From positions 1 to 12,631 of the forward strand of contig CABVRQ010000098.1 of assembly GCA_902500695.1 (NCBI GenBank): 12,631 bases of DNA, written 5' to 3'. The translations under genes and the position numbers were made by a program. The notes beneath the pieces are model-generated. The model was not told where the DNA came from. It did not search any database and saw only the letters and a program-made list of their open reading frames with translations. This DNA is from an uncultured Nitrospira sp. GTDB taxonomy: Bacteria > Nitrospirota > Nitrospiria > Nitrospirales > UBA8639. Below, piece by piece: positions 1 to 7,564 of this stretch (position 1 is its first letter; every line of letters starts with the position of its first letter).

Positions 1-188
1 CCGGGATACCGGTTGGATCCGAGTGGAATGGTGAGTTGGTCCAGGGTGGCATAAGCATTTCCCTTGGACTGCAGTAACAATTCGCCTGACTTGAAATCCA
101 GCAAACCTAATTCCACCGTCACGTGATTTTCAGTCTGATGACCGTTTAACGTCTCGACTTCAGGGAGAACGTCAACGGCCTCGAAACT
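1..188 (-). pseudogene. Partial unrecognised gene, 5' end lost, runs off window edge
   Basis: The minus strand is open from base 188 to the window start (about 62 codons) and reads like real protein, with segments such as EAVDVLPEVETLNG and ENHVTVELGLLDFKSGELLL. Going upstream, the frame hits a TAG at 189-191 and there is no plausible ATG or GTG start with a ribosome site near the 5' end. The sequence beyond about 190 looks like group II intron sequence read on the other strand. I therefore read this as the interior or 3' part of a gene that lost its 5' end when the intron or its flanking DNA arrived. I do not recognise the family. The alternating hydrophobic pattern suggests a beta-rich domain. 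Its C-terminus lies outside the window. Confidence 0.5.
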
Positions 189-191
189 CTA

Positions 192-399
192 TGTATGAAC
201 GGTCTACTTGACGGGGAAGCTTACAACCTGTCCCCCCATGCTTTAAATTAAAGTATAGGATTGCCTACTGATTTGGTGGAAATCCAATATTCATTGATAA
301 CGTTATTTTAGATCCGTATTACAAGAGCCGTATGATGGGAGATTATCACGCACGGTTCTGTGAGAGGCTTGGGGTAGATTTCCCCCTTGTCTACTCGAC
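192..399 (+). mobile_element. Group II intron, 3' remnant
   Basis: The sequence ends in a canonical group II intron 3' terminus: a 34-nt domain V (325-358), a domain VI with a bulged A, and a final AC at 398-399. About 130 bases upstream of domain V plausibly belong to the same intron (domain IV 3' side), but no reverse transcriptase/maturase reading frame is present. The five-prime boundary is estimated from where the minus-strand gene fragment stops. The intron catalytic core (domains I-III) and the protein gene are missing, so this copy cannot splice or move by itself. Confidence 0.6.
325..399 (+). ncRNA. Group II intron domains V and VI with bulged branch-point A
   Basis: Domain V starts GAGCCGTATG at 325 and closes with CACGGTTC at 358, giving the usual 34-nt hairpin. 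Domain VI follows. GAG 362-364 can pair with CTC 394-396, AG 365-366 with CT 391-392, and GGGG 371-374 with the C run at 382-386. This leaves A393 unpaired as the branch-point adenosine. Counting from A393 to C399 gives 7 nt, a normal distance to a 3' splice site, and the end AC fits the AY rule. All pairings were worked out by eye. The identification rests on the known conservation of domain V. Confidence 0.8.
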
Positions 400-540
400 T
401 CCAAACACGTTGTGGTTCACGTTGAATGGCAAGACGATTTATGGAAGAATGTAGTACTAACCCAATTATTTAAATTGGTGTTAAAAAATATGGCTTAACA
501 AAAGATTCGTTAATTTTGTTACCAATAAAATTGTACATAA

Positions 541-2007
541 ATGAAGAAGAAATACCCAATTTCAAGACGCGACTTTATTAAACTATCTGGCGCGGTTGCT
601 GCCGGTGCAATATTTTTCCCTTTAGGAGTTTGTTTTTCTGATAAAGCACCTGCACCATTGGTGAGGGATTTTGGCCGGATGAAAACTAAGGTTACGACTG
701 TGGGGCTTGGGGGACAAGCGTCGATACAATGGACCCCGGATGATGTTGATCCCGTTTCTATTATTCTTAAAGCTTTTGAATTGGGTGTAAATTATTTTGA
801 CACTTCAAACATGTACGGGCCTAGCCAATTAAATTATCATAAGGCATTTGAAAACTTAAACCTTTTACCCGATTCAAAGCCTTATAATAGAAAGCTAAGG
901 GAATCATTTACATTAACCAGCAAAACACTTATGAGGTGGGGCAAACCTGGCTGGACGCCGGTTGAGAATGTTCGAAATGCGTCAAATGGCAATGATGTCC
1001 AATGTGCAATAGATGACCTTAAGCGATCATTATCACAGATTTTTGGCGATGGAAAAGGTAACTACCCCGAAGGCTCTTATCTTGATTTACTGTTGGTTCA
1101 TAGCATAACCAGTTTTGAAGAAGTCGATGTACTTTATAAGGGACTGGAAACACCCCTAAATCCGGATGAAAACTTTGGCGCTTTGGTTGCCTTACGCGAC
1201 TATAGAGATGGCACTAATATGACCGGAACAAATCCCAAGAATGAAAAACTAATAAAGCACATTGGATTTTCAGGCCACAATAATCCACCGGCTATGATTG
1301 ATATGATACAGCGTGATGAATTTGATTTGCTTGATGCCATGTTGGTATCAATAAATTCGAATGATAAGTTGTATTTTAATATGTCAAACAATGTAATCCC
1401 TATTGCCAAGGCTAAAGGCCTTGGCATAATAGGGATGAAAGTTTTTGCCGATGCTGCTATGTATCATAAAGAACCTAGATTCTCAAAAACTCCCGCCGAT
1501 GTTTATTGCAAAGTAGGTTCACCTACTTTGCCAAGCAATGAATTAATTGAATATGTACTTTCTTCACCAGATATTGACACACTTATTATTGGGATTGGTC
1601 ATATCGATGAGGATCCTCTTAAATGTCAGTTAACTCAGAATTATTATGCGGCTCAAATACTGCCAGATACACTCTCAATAGCAGATCGATTTAGGATAGA
1701 AGAGAAAACTGCAAAAATACGAAATGGGAGGACGAACTTTTTTCAACTTGACAAAATTGACCTTACATCACCACGAGATATAAAACGGGAAAATTTTAAC
1801 GGTAAAACGAAGATATCCTGGCATACGGCCTATGCGGCGGCAGCTCCAATTTCACACTATGAAATTCTAGTGGATAATAAGGTTATTGGAAAAGTAAAAC
1901 ATAAACCTCAAATAAGAAAGAGTAGCCCTTTTGTTTTCGAAACTGAAGAATTAAATACCGGGAACCTAATTGTTTATGCTGTTGACGAGGCTGGAAATAA
2001 GGCCTAA
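541..2007 (+). CDS. Tat-exported aldo/keto reductase with C-terminal FN3-like domain
   Basis: Residues 8-17 (SRRDFIKLSG) form a twin-arginine signal followed by a hydrophobic stretch, so the protein is probably exported folded to the periplasm or anchored there. The aldo/keto reductase barrel covers about residues 45-395. The catalytic tetrad can be assigned as Asp87 and Tyr92 (YFDTSNMYG), Lys128 (TLTSKT) and His187 (LLLVHS). Such enzymes normally reduce carbonyls with NAD(P)H; the substrate here is unknown. Residues about 418-488 look like a fibronectin-III/Ig-type beta domain, ending in VYAVDEAGNKA. The gene is AT-rich and lacks a Shine-Dalgarno before the ATG, unlike its neighbours, which points to transfer (a Bacteroidota source would fit). 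The same frame continues for 17 sensible codons after the TAA, so this stop may be premature. The fold is certain; the role is not. Confidence 0.88.
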   Translation: MKKKYPISRRDFIKLSGAVAAGAIFFPLGVCFSDKAPAPLVRDFGRMKTKVTTVGLGGQASIQWTPDDVDPVSIILKAFELGVNYFDTSNMYGPSQLNYHKAFENLNLLPDSKPYNRKLRESFTLTSKTLMRWGKPGWTPVENVRNASNGNDVQCAIDDLKRSLSQIFGDGKGNYPEGSYLDLLLVHSITSFEEVDVLYKGLETPLNPDENFGALVALRDYRDGTNMTGTNPKNEKLIKHIGFSGHNNPPAMIDMIQRDEFDLLDAMLVSINSNDKLYFNMSNNVIPIAKAKGLGIIGMKVFADAAMYHKEPRFSKTPADVYCKVGSPTLPSNELIEYVLSSPDIDTLIIGIGHIDEDPLKCQLTQNYYAAQILPDTLSIADRFRIEEKTAKIRNGRTNFFQLDKIDLTSPRDIKRENFNGKTKISWHTAYAAAAPISHYEILVDNKVIGKVKHKPQIRKSSPFVFETEELNTGNLIVYAVDEAGNKA

Positions 2008-2061
2008 TATTTTAGCGTCCCAATCCCTGAATCAACACTTGTGTTTTATGTAGAGCAATAA
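2008..2061 (+). pseudogene. In-frame continuation of the aldo/keto reductase after its TAA
   Basis: After the TAA at 2005-2007 the same frame reads YFSVPIPESTLVFYVEQ and then stops at TAA 2059-2061. FN3-like domains commonly end with a strand of the pattern AGNxAxFSV, so this peptide looks like the missing last strand plus a short tail. This is most simply explained by a nonsense mutation (or a sequencing error) that removed 18 residues. It could also be chance, since the stretch is short. Confidence 0.4.
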
Positions 2062-2235
2062 AACTTGAATGAGATCTTGGCTAGTAACAATTGGGAGACC
2101 TCAATAGCGTACTTCGAATAAACCAATTTCTTCCCCATGTTTTTCCTTGTTTTGGCGAAACAGCATTTTCTTGAGCAGTCATCCTTACCCAGAAACTCGG
2201 TCATTGGCATTTGTGTCAAAGACACGTTCCCTCAT

Positions 2236-2249
2236 TATGCGTACGCATA
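2236..2249. repeat. 14-bp perfect palindrome (TATGCGTACGCATA)
   Basis: The bases read identically on both strands. The site lies 22 bp beyond the stop codon of the GAPDH gene, in the gap between two convergent genes. It is too short and lacks a T-run, so it is not a good terminator. It could be a protein-binding site or chance. Confidence 0.4.
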
Positions 2250-2270
2250 CTCGCCCTTCGTCATGCAGCA

Positions 2271-3272
2271 TCAGAGAGGCAAGCGTTTAAAGACGTCCAG
2301 CAAGCGTCGGGCATACCCGAATTCGTTGTCGTACCAGACAAGCACCTTTGCGATGCGTCCTTGTAGGACCCGGGTTGAGAGTGCATCGATAATCCCGGAA
2401 TGGGGATCTCCCAGAATGTCCGCCGAGACTAACTCCTCTTCGCTATAGCCCAAAATGCCATTGAGTGGCCCATTCGCCGCCGCCTTGAAAGCTTCATTCA
2501 CTTTCTCGACACTACATTCTTGACGAAGATGCACGACAATATCGGTGATGGCTCCATCCACCACCGGTACACGAATGGCAATCGCCTCCATGCGTCCGTT
2601 CAGTTCCGGGAGCACTTGTATGGTGGCCATGGCAGCTCCTGTGGTGGTGGGTATCAGTGATACGGCGGCTGCTCTACCACGTCGTAACTTCTTGGCCGGG
2701 CCATCGACCAAAGCTTGGGAAATGGTATAGGCGTGCACGGTCGTGACCATGGCATACTCAATTCCAAAATTGTCTTGGAGCACTTTCAAAGGCGGAGCCA
2801 AGGAATTTGTGGTGCAAGAGGCCAACGAGATTATTTGATGCCTGGCTGGATCGAACTGGCGATCGTTGACTCCTGGGACTATGGTGACATCCGCTGTTGG
2901 GGACGGGGCACTGATGATGACCCGCTTCGCGCCGGCGTCCACATGCTTGGCCGCAAGATCGCGCTTGGTAAACAACCCCGTACATTCAAGCACGACATCC
3001 ACCCCCAATTCCTGCCATGGCAAACGGGCTGGATCCTTTTCGGCGTAAATTGGAAACCGAGATTCTTTCATGAGAATCTCATTGCCCTCGACGGTCACAG
3101 GGTATGGCGTGCGCCCATGCACGGAATCAAACCGGAGGAGATAAGCCAAATTCTCCGGTGAGACCAAATCGTTGGCTGCGACAATCTCCACATCCTTTGA
3201 TGTATTTTCACAATATTGTCGTAATACTAACCGTCCGATACGTCCGAGTCCGTTGATGGCCACTTTTTTCAT
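2271..3272 (-). CDS. gap: Glyceraldehyde-3-phosphate dehydrogenase, type I
   Basis: Cytosolic enzyme of glycolysis and gluconeogenesis that oxidises glyceraldehyde-3-phosphate with NAD and phosphate to 1,3-bisphosphoglycerate. At 333 aa it has the normal family length. The Rossmann motif GLGRIGR is at residues 8-14. Asp35 (VAANDL) sits at the end of the second beta strand, which usually means NAD rather than NADP. The active-site Cys153 lies in SLASCTTN and the general base is His180 (TTVHAYT). The C-terminus has the usual WYDNEFGY. The common second cysteine of CTTNC is Ser157 here. The ATG is supported by GAAGGAG (3281-3287) with an 8-nt spacer. The gene stands alone: the next upstream gene is 467 bp away, beyond a probable terminator, and no pgk or tpi is adjacent. 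Confidence 0.96.
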   Translation of the reverse strand: MKKVAINGLGRIGRLVLRQYCENTSKDVEIVAANDLVSPENLAYLLRFDSVHGRTPYPVTVEGNEILMKESRFPIYAEKDPARLPWQELGVDVVLECTGLFTKRDLAAKHVDAGAKRVIISAPSPTADVTIVPGVNDRQFDPARHQIISLASCTTNSLAPPLKVLQDNFGIEYAMVTTVHAYTISQALVDGPAKKLRRGRAAAVSLIPTTTGAAMATIQVLPELNGRMEAIAIRVPVVDGAITDIVVHLRQECSVEKVNEAFKAAANGPLNGILGYSEEELVSADILGDPHSGIIDALSTRVLQGRIAKVLVWYDNEFGYARRLLDVFKRLPL

Positions 3273-3619
3273 CGAATCCGCTCCTTCAAAATAGGTCTAT
3301 CGATCTTCGATCATCTTGTTCTCGAAAACTTTTTGACTTTGACCTTTCCGACACTATTCTAACTGACCATAAAAAGTCCTCTCTCACGGTCAAACGTTCA
3401 TTTCGCCAGGCTTCGTCATTAGGGTCGTACGTAGCAAAATAGTTTCAAAAATATGCCCACAGACCCCTGTGTACTTGAATAGCACAATAAGGAAAAGCTC
3501 GCCTATGTCTTTCAATAATTCTCGGAAATTCGTTGATTATTTCAAGGTCTGAAATTTTCCTGTTTCCTTGTAGGAATATCTTTATTGCTTTTCAGGCTAT
3601 CCCGTTCAAAGCGCAGAGA
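3273..3619. other. Intergenic region upstream of the GAPDH gene
   Basis: This stretch must hold the GAPDH promoter on the minus strand. A TTGACC-like box is visible near 3386-3391 (minus strand), but I see no -10 element at correct spacing and do not call a promoter. No ORF of merit is present. Confidence 0.4.
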
Positions 3620-3658
3620 AAAGGAGTTGGGCTTGCTTTGGACAAGCCCAACTCCTTT
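3620..3658 (-). terminator. Strong hairpin, probable terminator of the secreted-protein gene
   Basis: Two 16-nt arms (3620-3635 and 3643-3658) are perfectly complementary, with a 7-nt loop. The hairpin lies about 80 bp past the stop of the minus-strand gene ending at 3740 and before the next minus-strand gene. On the minus strand the stem ends in CTTTT and is followed by a short pyrimidine stretch (CTCTG), and on the plus strand by TTTATCTT. The U-tract is weak on both sides, so it may act as a modest bidirectional terminator or as an mRNA-stabilising stem. The perfect stem itself is seen directly. Confidence 0.65.
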
Positions 3659-3739
3659 ATCTTGAATAAACATCTTTTAGTTGGGTTGGAAGGTGTAACC
3701 TTTGTGGTTAACCGCCCCCTTCTCTCAGTCTTCCCCCTA

Positions 3740-4267
3740 TTAGGGCAGGGTATAGGTGAGGGTGGGCCAGACAGCATAGCCACTGATTACCCCCTTATCC
3801 TTTGGGCCGATATCCATGCGAGAACGAAATGCCGTCGTACCCGATATCCCCGCGAAATCGCCTGTGCCTCCAATATGAGTCCATTCGCCCTGGCATTCTT
3901 CGGTCGAACCCGAACACCGAAACAACGTATAAACCATCCCGGTGCCGTCATTTGGAGTGATTACGCAGAATCCTTGCGAGTCCCGCTCCTTGGTATTCCT
4001 ATCTAAATTCATTGTGACAGGACAGTGCATCTTCGCCGCTTGCATTGGACCTCTAACGATCCCCTCCCCCTTCTGGATAAAAATGACTCCGTCAAGCACG
4101 CCATGGAATAAAACATGTTCATCTCCGATTTCATGAGTTTCACCTTTGCCAATCCAACTGGACATCGCATGACCGGCTTCGACTGTCGCACCTAACGCGG
4201 CCCCGGAAATCCAAAAACATGCAACAAATGTGGCAATCATGATTTTGAAAACGGTCGTGAAACGCAT
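3740..4267 (-). CDS. Small secreted protein with four cysteines, beta-barrel-like
   Basis: The 175-aa product has a Sec signal peptide (residues 1 to about 27: positive start, hydrophobic core, then GAALGA before TVEAG), so the mature protein should be periplasmic or extracellular. The mature part has four cysteines (82, 101, 118, 125), enough for two disulfides, and a glycine-rich GGTGDFAGISG at 133-143. That motif, followed by an alternating beta pattern, recalls allene-oxide-cyclase-like or lipocalin-like barrels, where a GGTGxFxGxxG turn is common. This is a resemblance, not a firm family call. The start has an excellent ribosome site, AAAGGAGGT at 4273-4281, 5 nt before the ATG. The gene is separated by 163 bp from the alcohol dehydrogenase upstream and followed by a strong hairpin. 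Function unknown. Confidence 0.8.
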   Translation of the reverse strand: MRFTTVFKIMIATFVACFWISGAALGATVEAGHAMSSWIGKGETHEIGDEHVLFHGVLDGVIFIQKGEGIVRGPMQAAKMHCPVTMNLDRNTKERDSQGFCVITPNDGTGMVYTLFRCSGSTEECQGEWTHIGGTGDFAGISGTTAFRSRMDIGPKDKGVISGYAVWPTLTYTLP

Positions 4268-4430
4268 GTCATACCTCCTTTAGTTAAAAAATTCGTGTGT
4301 AAAGACAAAGCTTGTGATTACAGGAACTCCGAATTCAGGACCCTTAAGATTTCAATTCTTCATTGCCAAACTGATTATGGTCCATCATGGCGTAAAGTCT
4401 CTTGCTCCCCTTGAAGGGTCAAGTCGATGT

Positions 4431-5495
4431 TTAGTCAAAGAGAATCAAGGGTTTGAGCATCCCATCCTCTTTGGTTTTCATCATCTGGAAGGCCTTTTCT
4501 ACCTCGCTGAAGTTGAAGCGATGAGTCGTGAGCGGGGTAGGATCCACTCGACCCATCACAAGGAGTCTCATGAGTCGTTTCATCCGCTCGGCTCCTCCCG
4601 GACATAGTCCGGTTCGAATGGTTTTATCACTCATCCCGACCCCCCACTCTACTCTTGGAATTTCCACAAATTCTCCATCGCCGTGATAGCCAATATTAGA
4701 AATCGTTCCCCCAGGCCGTGTCGCCTTGATACAGCCCTCGAAACTGGCTTGAATTCCCAGTGCCTCAATAGCACCATCCACACCTAGCCCATCCGTCAGA
4801 TCAAGAATCGCGGTGACAGGGTCTTGAGTTTTAAAATCGATGACCACATCTGCACCAAACCGCTTGGCCAGTTCTTGTCGATGCGGCACTGCTTCTACGG
4901 CAATGATAAGCCCTGCTCCTAACAATTTCGCGCCAGCGGTCGCCATCAATCCGACCGGGCCCTGCGCAAAAATGGCAACGCTTCCACCAATGGGAATGTT
5001 GGCGTGTTCGGCCCCCATAAAGCCGGTCGACATCATGTCGGTGCAATAGAGCGCCTGCTCATCCGTCAAGCCAGGCGGGATCGGTGCCAGATTGGCTTGC
5101 GCGCTGTTGACATGGAAATATTCCGCCATGTTGCCATCCTTCACATTGGCAAATTTCCAGCCTCCAAGCATGGTGGTACATTGGGAGGTGTACCCTCGCA
5201 AACAATTCTCACAAAGGTAACATGGGGTAATGGCATTAACGACGACGCGATCGCCTTCTCGAAATCCCTTTACCGCATGACCGAGCTTATGTACGATCCC
5301 GACCGCTTCATGGCCAAGGGTTAAATTCCCCCGTTCCCCAATGGCACCAGCCACCGTATGGATGTCTGATGTACAGACGAGTGCGGCAGTGGTTTTAATG
5401 ATCGCGTCATTGGACCCCGGATCGGGTATGGGCTTATCCATCACGCCCACCTCGCCGATCCGTTTCATCACAAATGTTTTCATGATTTCAGCCAT
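4431..5495 (-). CDS. Zinc-dependent alcohol dehydrogenase, secondary-ADH type
   Basis: Medium-chain dehydrogenase of 354 aa, close in plan to the tetrameric secondary alcohol dehydrogenases of Thermoanaerobacter and Clostridium (shared CTSDIHTV, GAIGER, LGHEA, GWKFxNVKDG, DMMxTGF, GLCPGG). It would interconvert alcohols and aldehydes or ketones in the cytosol. Probable catalytic zinc ligands are Cys41, His62 and Asp153, with Glu63 next to the site. Unlike the classical members, it carries a complete structural-zinc loop (Cys92, Cys95, Cys98, Cys106). The nucleotide-binding glycines are in AQGPVG (177-182). Glu201 follows the second strand (IIAVEAVP), where NADP-dependent relatives have Gly-Ser-Arg, so NAD is the likely cofactor. 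The ATG is supported by AAGGAGG at 5503-5509. The next gene upstream is 235 bp away, so it probably has its own promoter. Confidence 0.94.
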   Translation of the reverse strand: MAEIMKTFVMKRIGEVGVMDKPIPDPGSNDAIIKTTAALVCTSDIHTVAGAIGERGNLTLGHEAVGIVHKLGHAVKGFREGDRVVVNAITPCYLCENCLRGYTSQCTTMLGGWKFANVKDGNMAEYFHVNSAQANLAPIPPGLTDEQALYCTDMMSTGFMGAEHANIPIGGSVAIFAQGPVGLMATAGAKLLGAGLIIAVEAVPHRQELAKRFGADVVIDFKTQDPVTAILDLTDGLGVDGAIEALGIQASFEGCIKATRPGGTISNIGYHGDGEFVEIPRVEWGVGMSDKTIRTGLCPGGAERMKRLMRLLVMGRVDPTPLTTHRFNFSEVEKAFQMMKTKEDGMLKPLILFD

Positions 5496-5730
5496 TTGCT
5501 TTCCTCCTTTTCCTCATGAGGATTACCAAACCCCTTTGCCAGGCTAATCGAGGAGCACCCTTCTCATGGGTTGAGACTCTTGCCTTGACAGGCTCCTATT
5601 TCCCGGATTTTTTCCACCTGGTATTTGCCACCAACAACACCACGGGAATTTCGGTTTGACTCACCATGGTGTCCACACCCATACAAGAAAAGTTATGCTC
5701 CTTACTCACGAGATTACATATGAATGTGGA

Positions 5731-6078
5731 TCAACCATGGTAAAAATCTTCTCGAACGATCTTTCCGTCCTTCCAGGTTTGAACAGCCACCTGATGCATC
5801 GTCACACGGTTTCCACCCTTAAACGTGAGATCAAATGTCCATTCTACGGCCGCATGGTCCCCGTCAACAATTGTCCGTCCAACTTGAGCTCCATGAAATT
5901 CCTGAACATTCCCAACAAACTTTTCCTCATATTCCCTATTAGCCGCTTTCCCGACTCGTTCGTCTTTTCGATTTTCACTCATCACGACGTGGTCAGCGTA
6001 ATACGCGTCAAATGTTTCCAAAAGTTTTCCAGCCAAAATACCATCGATCACAGCTTGAACCTGGTGTTGAATATTCAT
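5731..6078 (-). CDS. SnoaL-like / NTF2-like domain protein
   Basis: A 115-aa single-domain protein with the features of the SnoaL-like polyketide-cyclase/NTF2-like fold: an N-terminal helix with a conserved-looking FDAYYADHVVM, a middle strand VDGDHAAVEWTFDLTF (71-86) and a C-terminal WKDGKIVREDFYHG. These domains are cytosolic alpha+beta cones that bind small hydrophobic ligands or act as isomerases or cyclases; many are of unknown function. GAGGAG at 6088-6093 with a 9-nt spacer supports the ATG. The frame is intact and of normal length. It lies upstream of the alcohol dehydrogenase on the same strand, but the 235-bp gap argues against a tight operon. The substrate cannot be predicted. Confidence 0.85.
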   Translation of the reverse strand: MNIQHQVQAVIDGILAGKLLETFDAYYADHVVMSENRKDERVGKAANREYEEKFVGNVQEFHGAQVGRTIVDGDHAAVEWTFDLTFKGGNRVTMHQVAVQTWKDGKIVREDFYHG

Positions 6079-6093
6079 CTAATTCTTCTCCTC

Positions 6094-6902
6094 TTGCTGA
6101 GCGGTATCATCTTCTTCTCTATGCTATGCCATTTAAAAAATCAGCAACTCCTGAGACACAGGCTATTCCAATTTATTGGGCTTTTGCTTCTCCGTGTGCT
6201 CAGGTTCTTCCCAGTCGAAATTCGCAGACAGGTATCGCGAACACCCATGGCCTGTTTGGTTTGGTTTCTTTTCTCTTCTGCTTGACTCACAATAATGGTT
6301 TACGAGCAAGGTAGATGCCAGGCTAAACCATTCTGGTCTTGTACCCTTTCACTAAAAGCAAAAATAAGTGGAAACTTCAGGAGATAATGTTTTTTTTAGC
6401 TCCCCCTCTCTCCGGACCAAATGCGCTGTCATTCGGAAGGCCAACACGACTGTTAATCATAGAAAGACACTGGCAGTGACGCGTTTTTCCTCACTATCAA
6501 AACTGAGGCGGGTATTTTCTCCACACTTTTCCTATGTCCCCATGTAAGGAATTAACCTGAGAACTTGCCTACATAGTGGAAATGCCCTAATTTTTCTTTA
6601 ATGTTGAGAAGTGAAGTACTCAGTCGCTCGACACCTCCCCATTAAAAACATTGGGGCCTCTCTTGGGTAGGGTTTAGCTCAGAAACGTTTTAGATACGTA
6701 CATCTGAAAAATGCGAGGCAACACCCCCCAATGACAATGTAAGGTGCGTACTGCTGAGCCAGGTCCGGAACCTGAAGCGGCGATGCGGCTTGAACAGTTC
6801 AGGTATGATCAGATGGCGGGATAGGTCAAAAATGGAATGGTGTCTGTGGGTTCACGACCGAACCTTGTCAGGCGTACAGTCATAGCTACCGCAACAATGA
6901 TA
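6094..6902. other. Gene-poor stretch between the SnoaL-like gene and the IS30 remnant
   Basis: About 800 bp without a convincing gene on either strand. A minus-strand frame open from about 6348 to 6163 reads like protein (for example RYLSANFDWEEPEH) but has no ATG or GTG start and no recognisable family. A GTG-started 26-codon frame on the plus strand near 6743-6823 is also too short to call. The stretch presumably contains the promoter of the SnoaL-like gene and decayed sequence. Confidence 0.4.
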
Positions 6903-7017
6903 GAACAGGGTTCAAGAGTCGAACTGCTATCATCCATCTTGGATTCCACTCGCTAGTGCAACAGATGGATGAATGCCAAAACACACTTGATTCAGGGGTT
7001 TGAACCCCAGAGCTTTT

Positions 7018-7021
7018 CTAG
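7018..7021. repeat. CTAG target-site duplication, left copy
   Basis: A direct copy of CTAG lies immediately outside the left inverted repeat of the IS1182-like element. With one copy removed along with the element, the IS30 transposase reads NNRSRKALGFK without a break, which confirms the 4-bp duplication. Confidence 0.85.
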
Positions 7022-7043
7022 GAGTCTTTCGGACTTTTGATCC
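7022..7043 (+). repeat. Left terminal inverted repeat of the IS1182-like element
   Basis: It begins GAGTC and pairs imperfectly with the right end (7565-7586). Five outermost bases are identical, followed by partial matches with single-base gaps. Confidence 0.65.
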
Positions 7044-7094
7044 TAGTATGTTAAAACGCCGGGTATTAAAAACCCCAATTGAGGCAACAGACCG

Positions 7095-7454
7095 ATGAGT
7101 CATACGTTTCAGCAAATTGACCGAGACATACTGTATCTGCTCCATCGGTCTCTGAGCGACTGGTTGCCGCAAAGCCATCTGGCCGGCTTTGTTGTCAAGA
7201 CTGTGGAGCAGTTTGACCTCACTTCAATCAAGGCCGTCGATACCGTGACCGAGATGAAGCATCGACAGAAAAACCAAGTCGGTCGTACACTCTACAGCAA
7301 ACGGGAAAGCAACGTGGAACCGGTCTTCGGCATCATCAAAGCGGTCATGGGATTCCGCCGGTTCCTGCTCCGAGGGGTGGAGTCCGTCTGCGGAGAGTGG
7401 GATCTGGTCTGCATGGCCTGGAATCTGAAGCGGTTACATGCTCTGGGGGAATAA
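7095..7454 (+). pseudogene. IS1182-family transposase with large in-frame internal deletion
   Basis: The 119-aa open frame joins two ends of an IS1182-type transposase. Residues 1 to about 46 match the start of the family (LLHRSLSDWLPQSHLAGFV, then QFDLTSI). Residues about 50-119 match the end (GRTLYSKRESNVEPVFGIIK with the last catalytic Glu, then GFRRFLLRGVES, GEWDLVCMAWNLKRLHAL). The two catalytic Asp residues and everything between are gone, about 300 residues compared with full-length members. The join keeps the reading frame, so a short protein could still be made, but it cannot catalyse transposition. No strong ribosome site precedes the ATG. Confidence 0.85.
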
Positions 7455-7564
7455 CAACGACGGGAATGACCTTTCAATCCGACCAGAAAGTCGGGCAAAG
7501 TTTGACCGCAGGGGCGTTGATCACCATATCAACAGCGAAAACAGTGGATCACTGTCCACTTTGG

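Noticed and set aside
511..518. TAATTTTG resembling a Bacteroidota -7 promoter element upstream of the aldo/keto reductase
   Set aside because: The nearest TTG that could be a -33 element (475-477) is too far away, so spacing does not support a promoter call.
2213..2225. Short inverted repeat GTGTC-AAA-GACAC near the end of the GAPDH gene
   Set aside because: The five-base arms with a 3-nt loop and no T-run are too weak to call a terminator or operator.
2715..3161. Long plus-strand frame opposite the GAPDH gene
   Set aside because: The opposite strand encodes a complete GAPDH with all catalytic residues. This frame has no domain and is an antisense shadow.
3533..4006. 157-codon plus-strand frame over the hairpin and secreted-protein gene
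   Set aside because: It runs antisense through the secreted-protein gene, which has a signal peptide and a strong ribosome site. The frame has no recognisable domain.
5596..5682. 28-codon minus-strand ORF (starts MGVDTMVSQ) between the SnoaL-like and alcohol dehydrogenase genes
   Set aside because: The nearest AAGGAG is 15 nt from the ATG, which is too far, and no homology is recognisable. A leader peptide is possible but not supported.
6163..6348. Minus-strand open frame reading RYLSANFDWEEPEH and ending at TAG 6163-6165
   Set aside because: It reads somewhat like protein, but there is no ATG or GTG start and no ribosome site, it lies only about 85 bp upstream of the SnoaL-like gene, and no family is recognised. 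It may be a decayed gene end, but I cannot support it.
6743..6823. GTG-started 26-codon plus-strand ORF with EAAMRLEQFRYDQMAG
   Set aside because: Too short, no ribosome site, no family. Probably chance.
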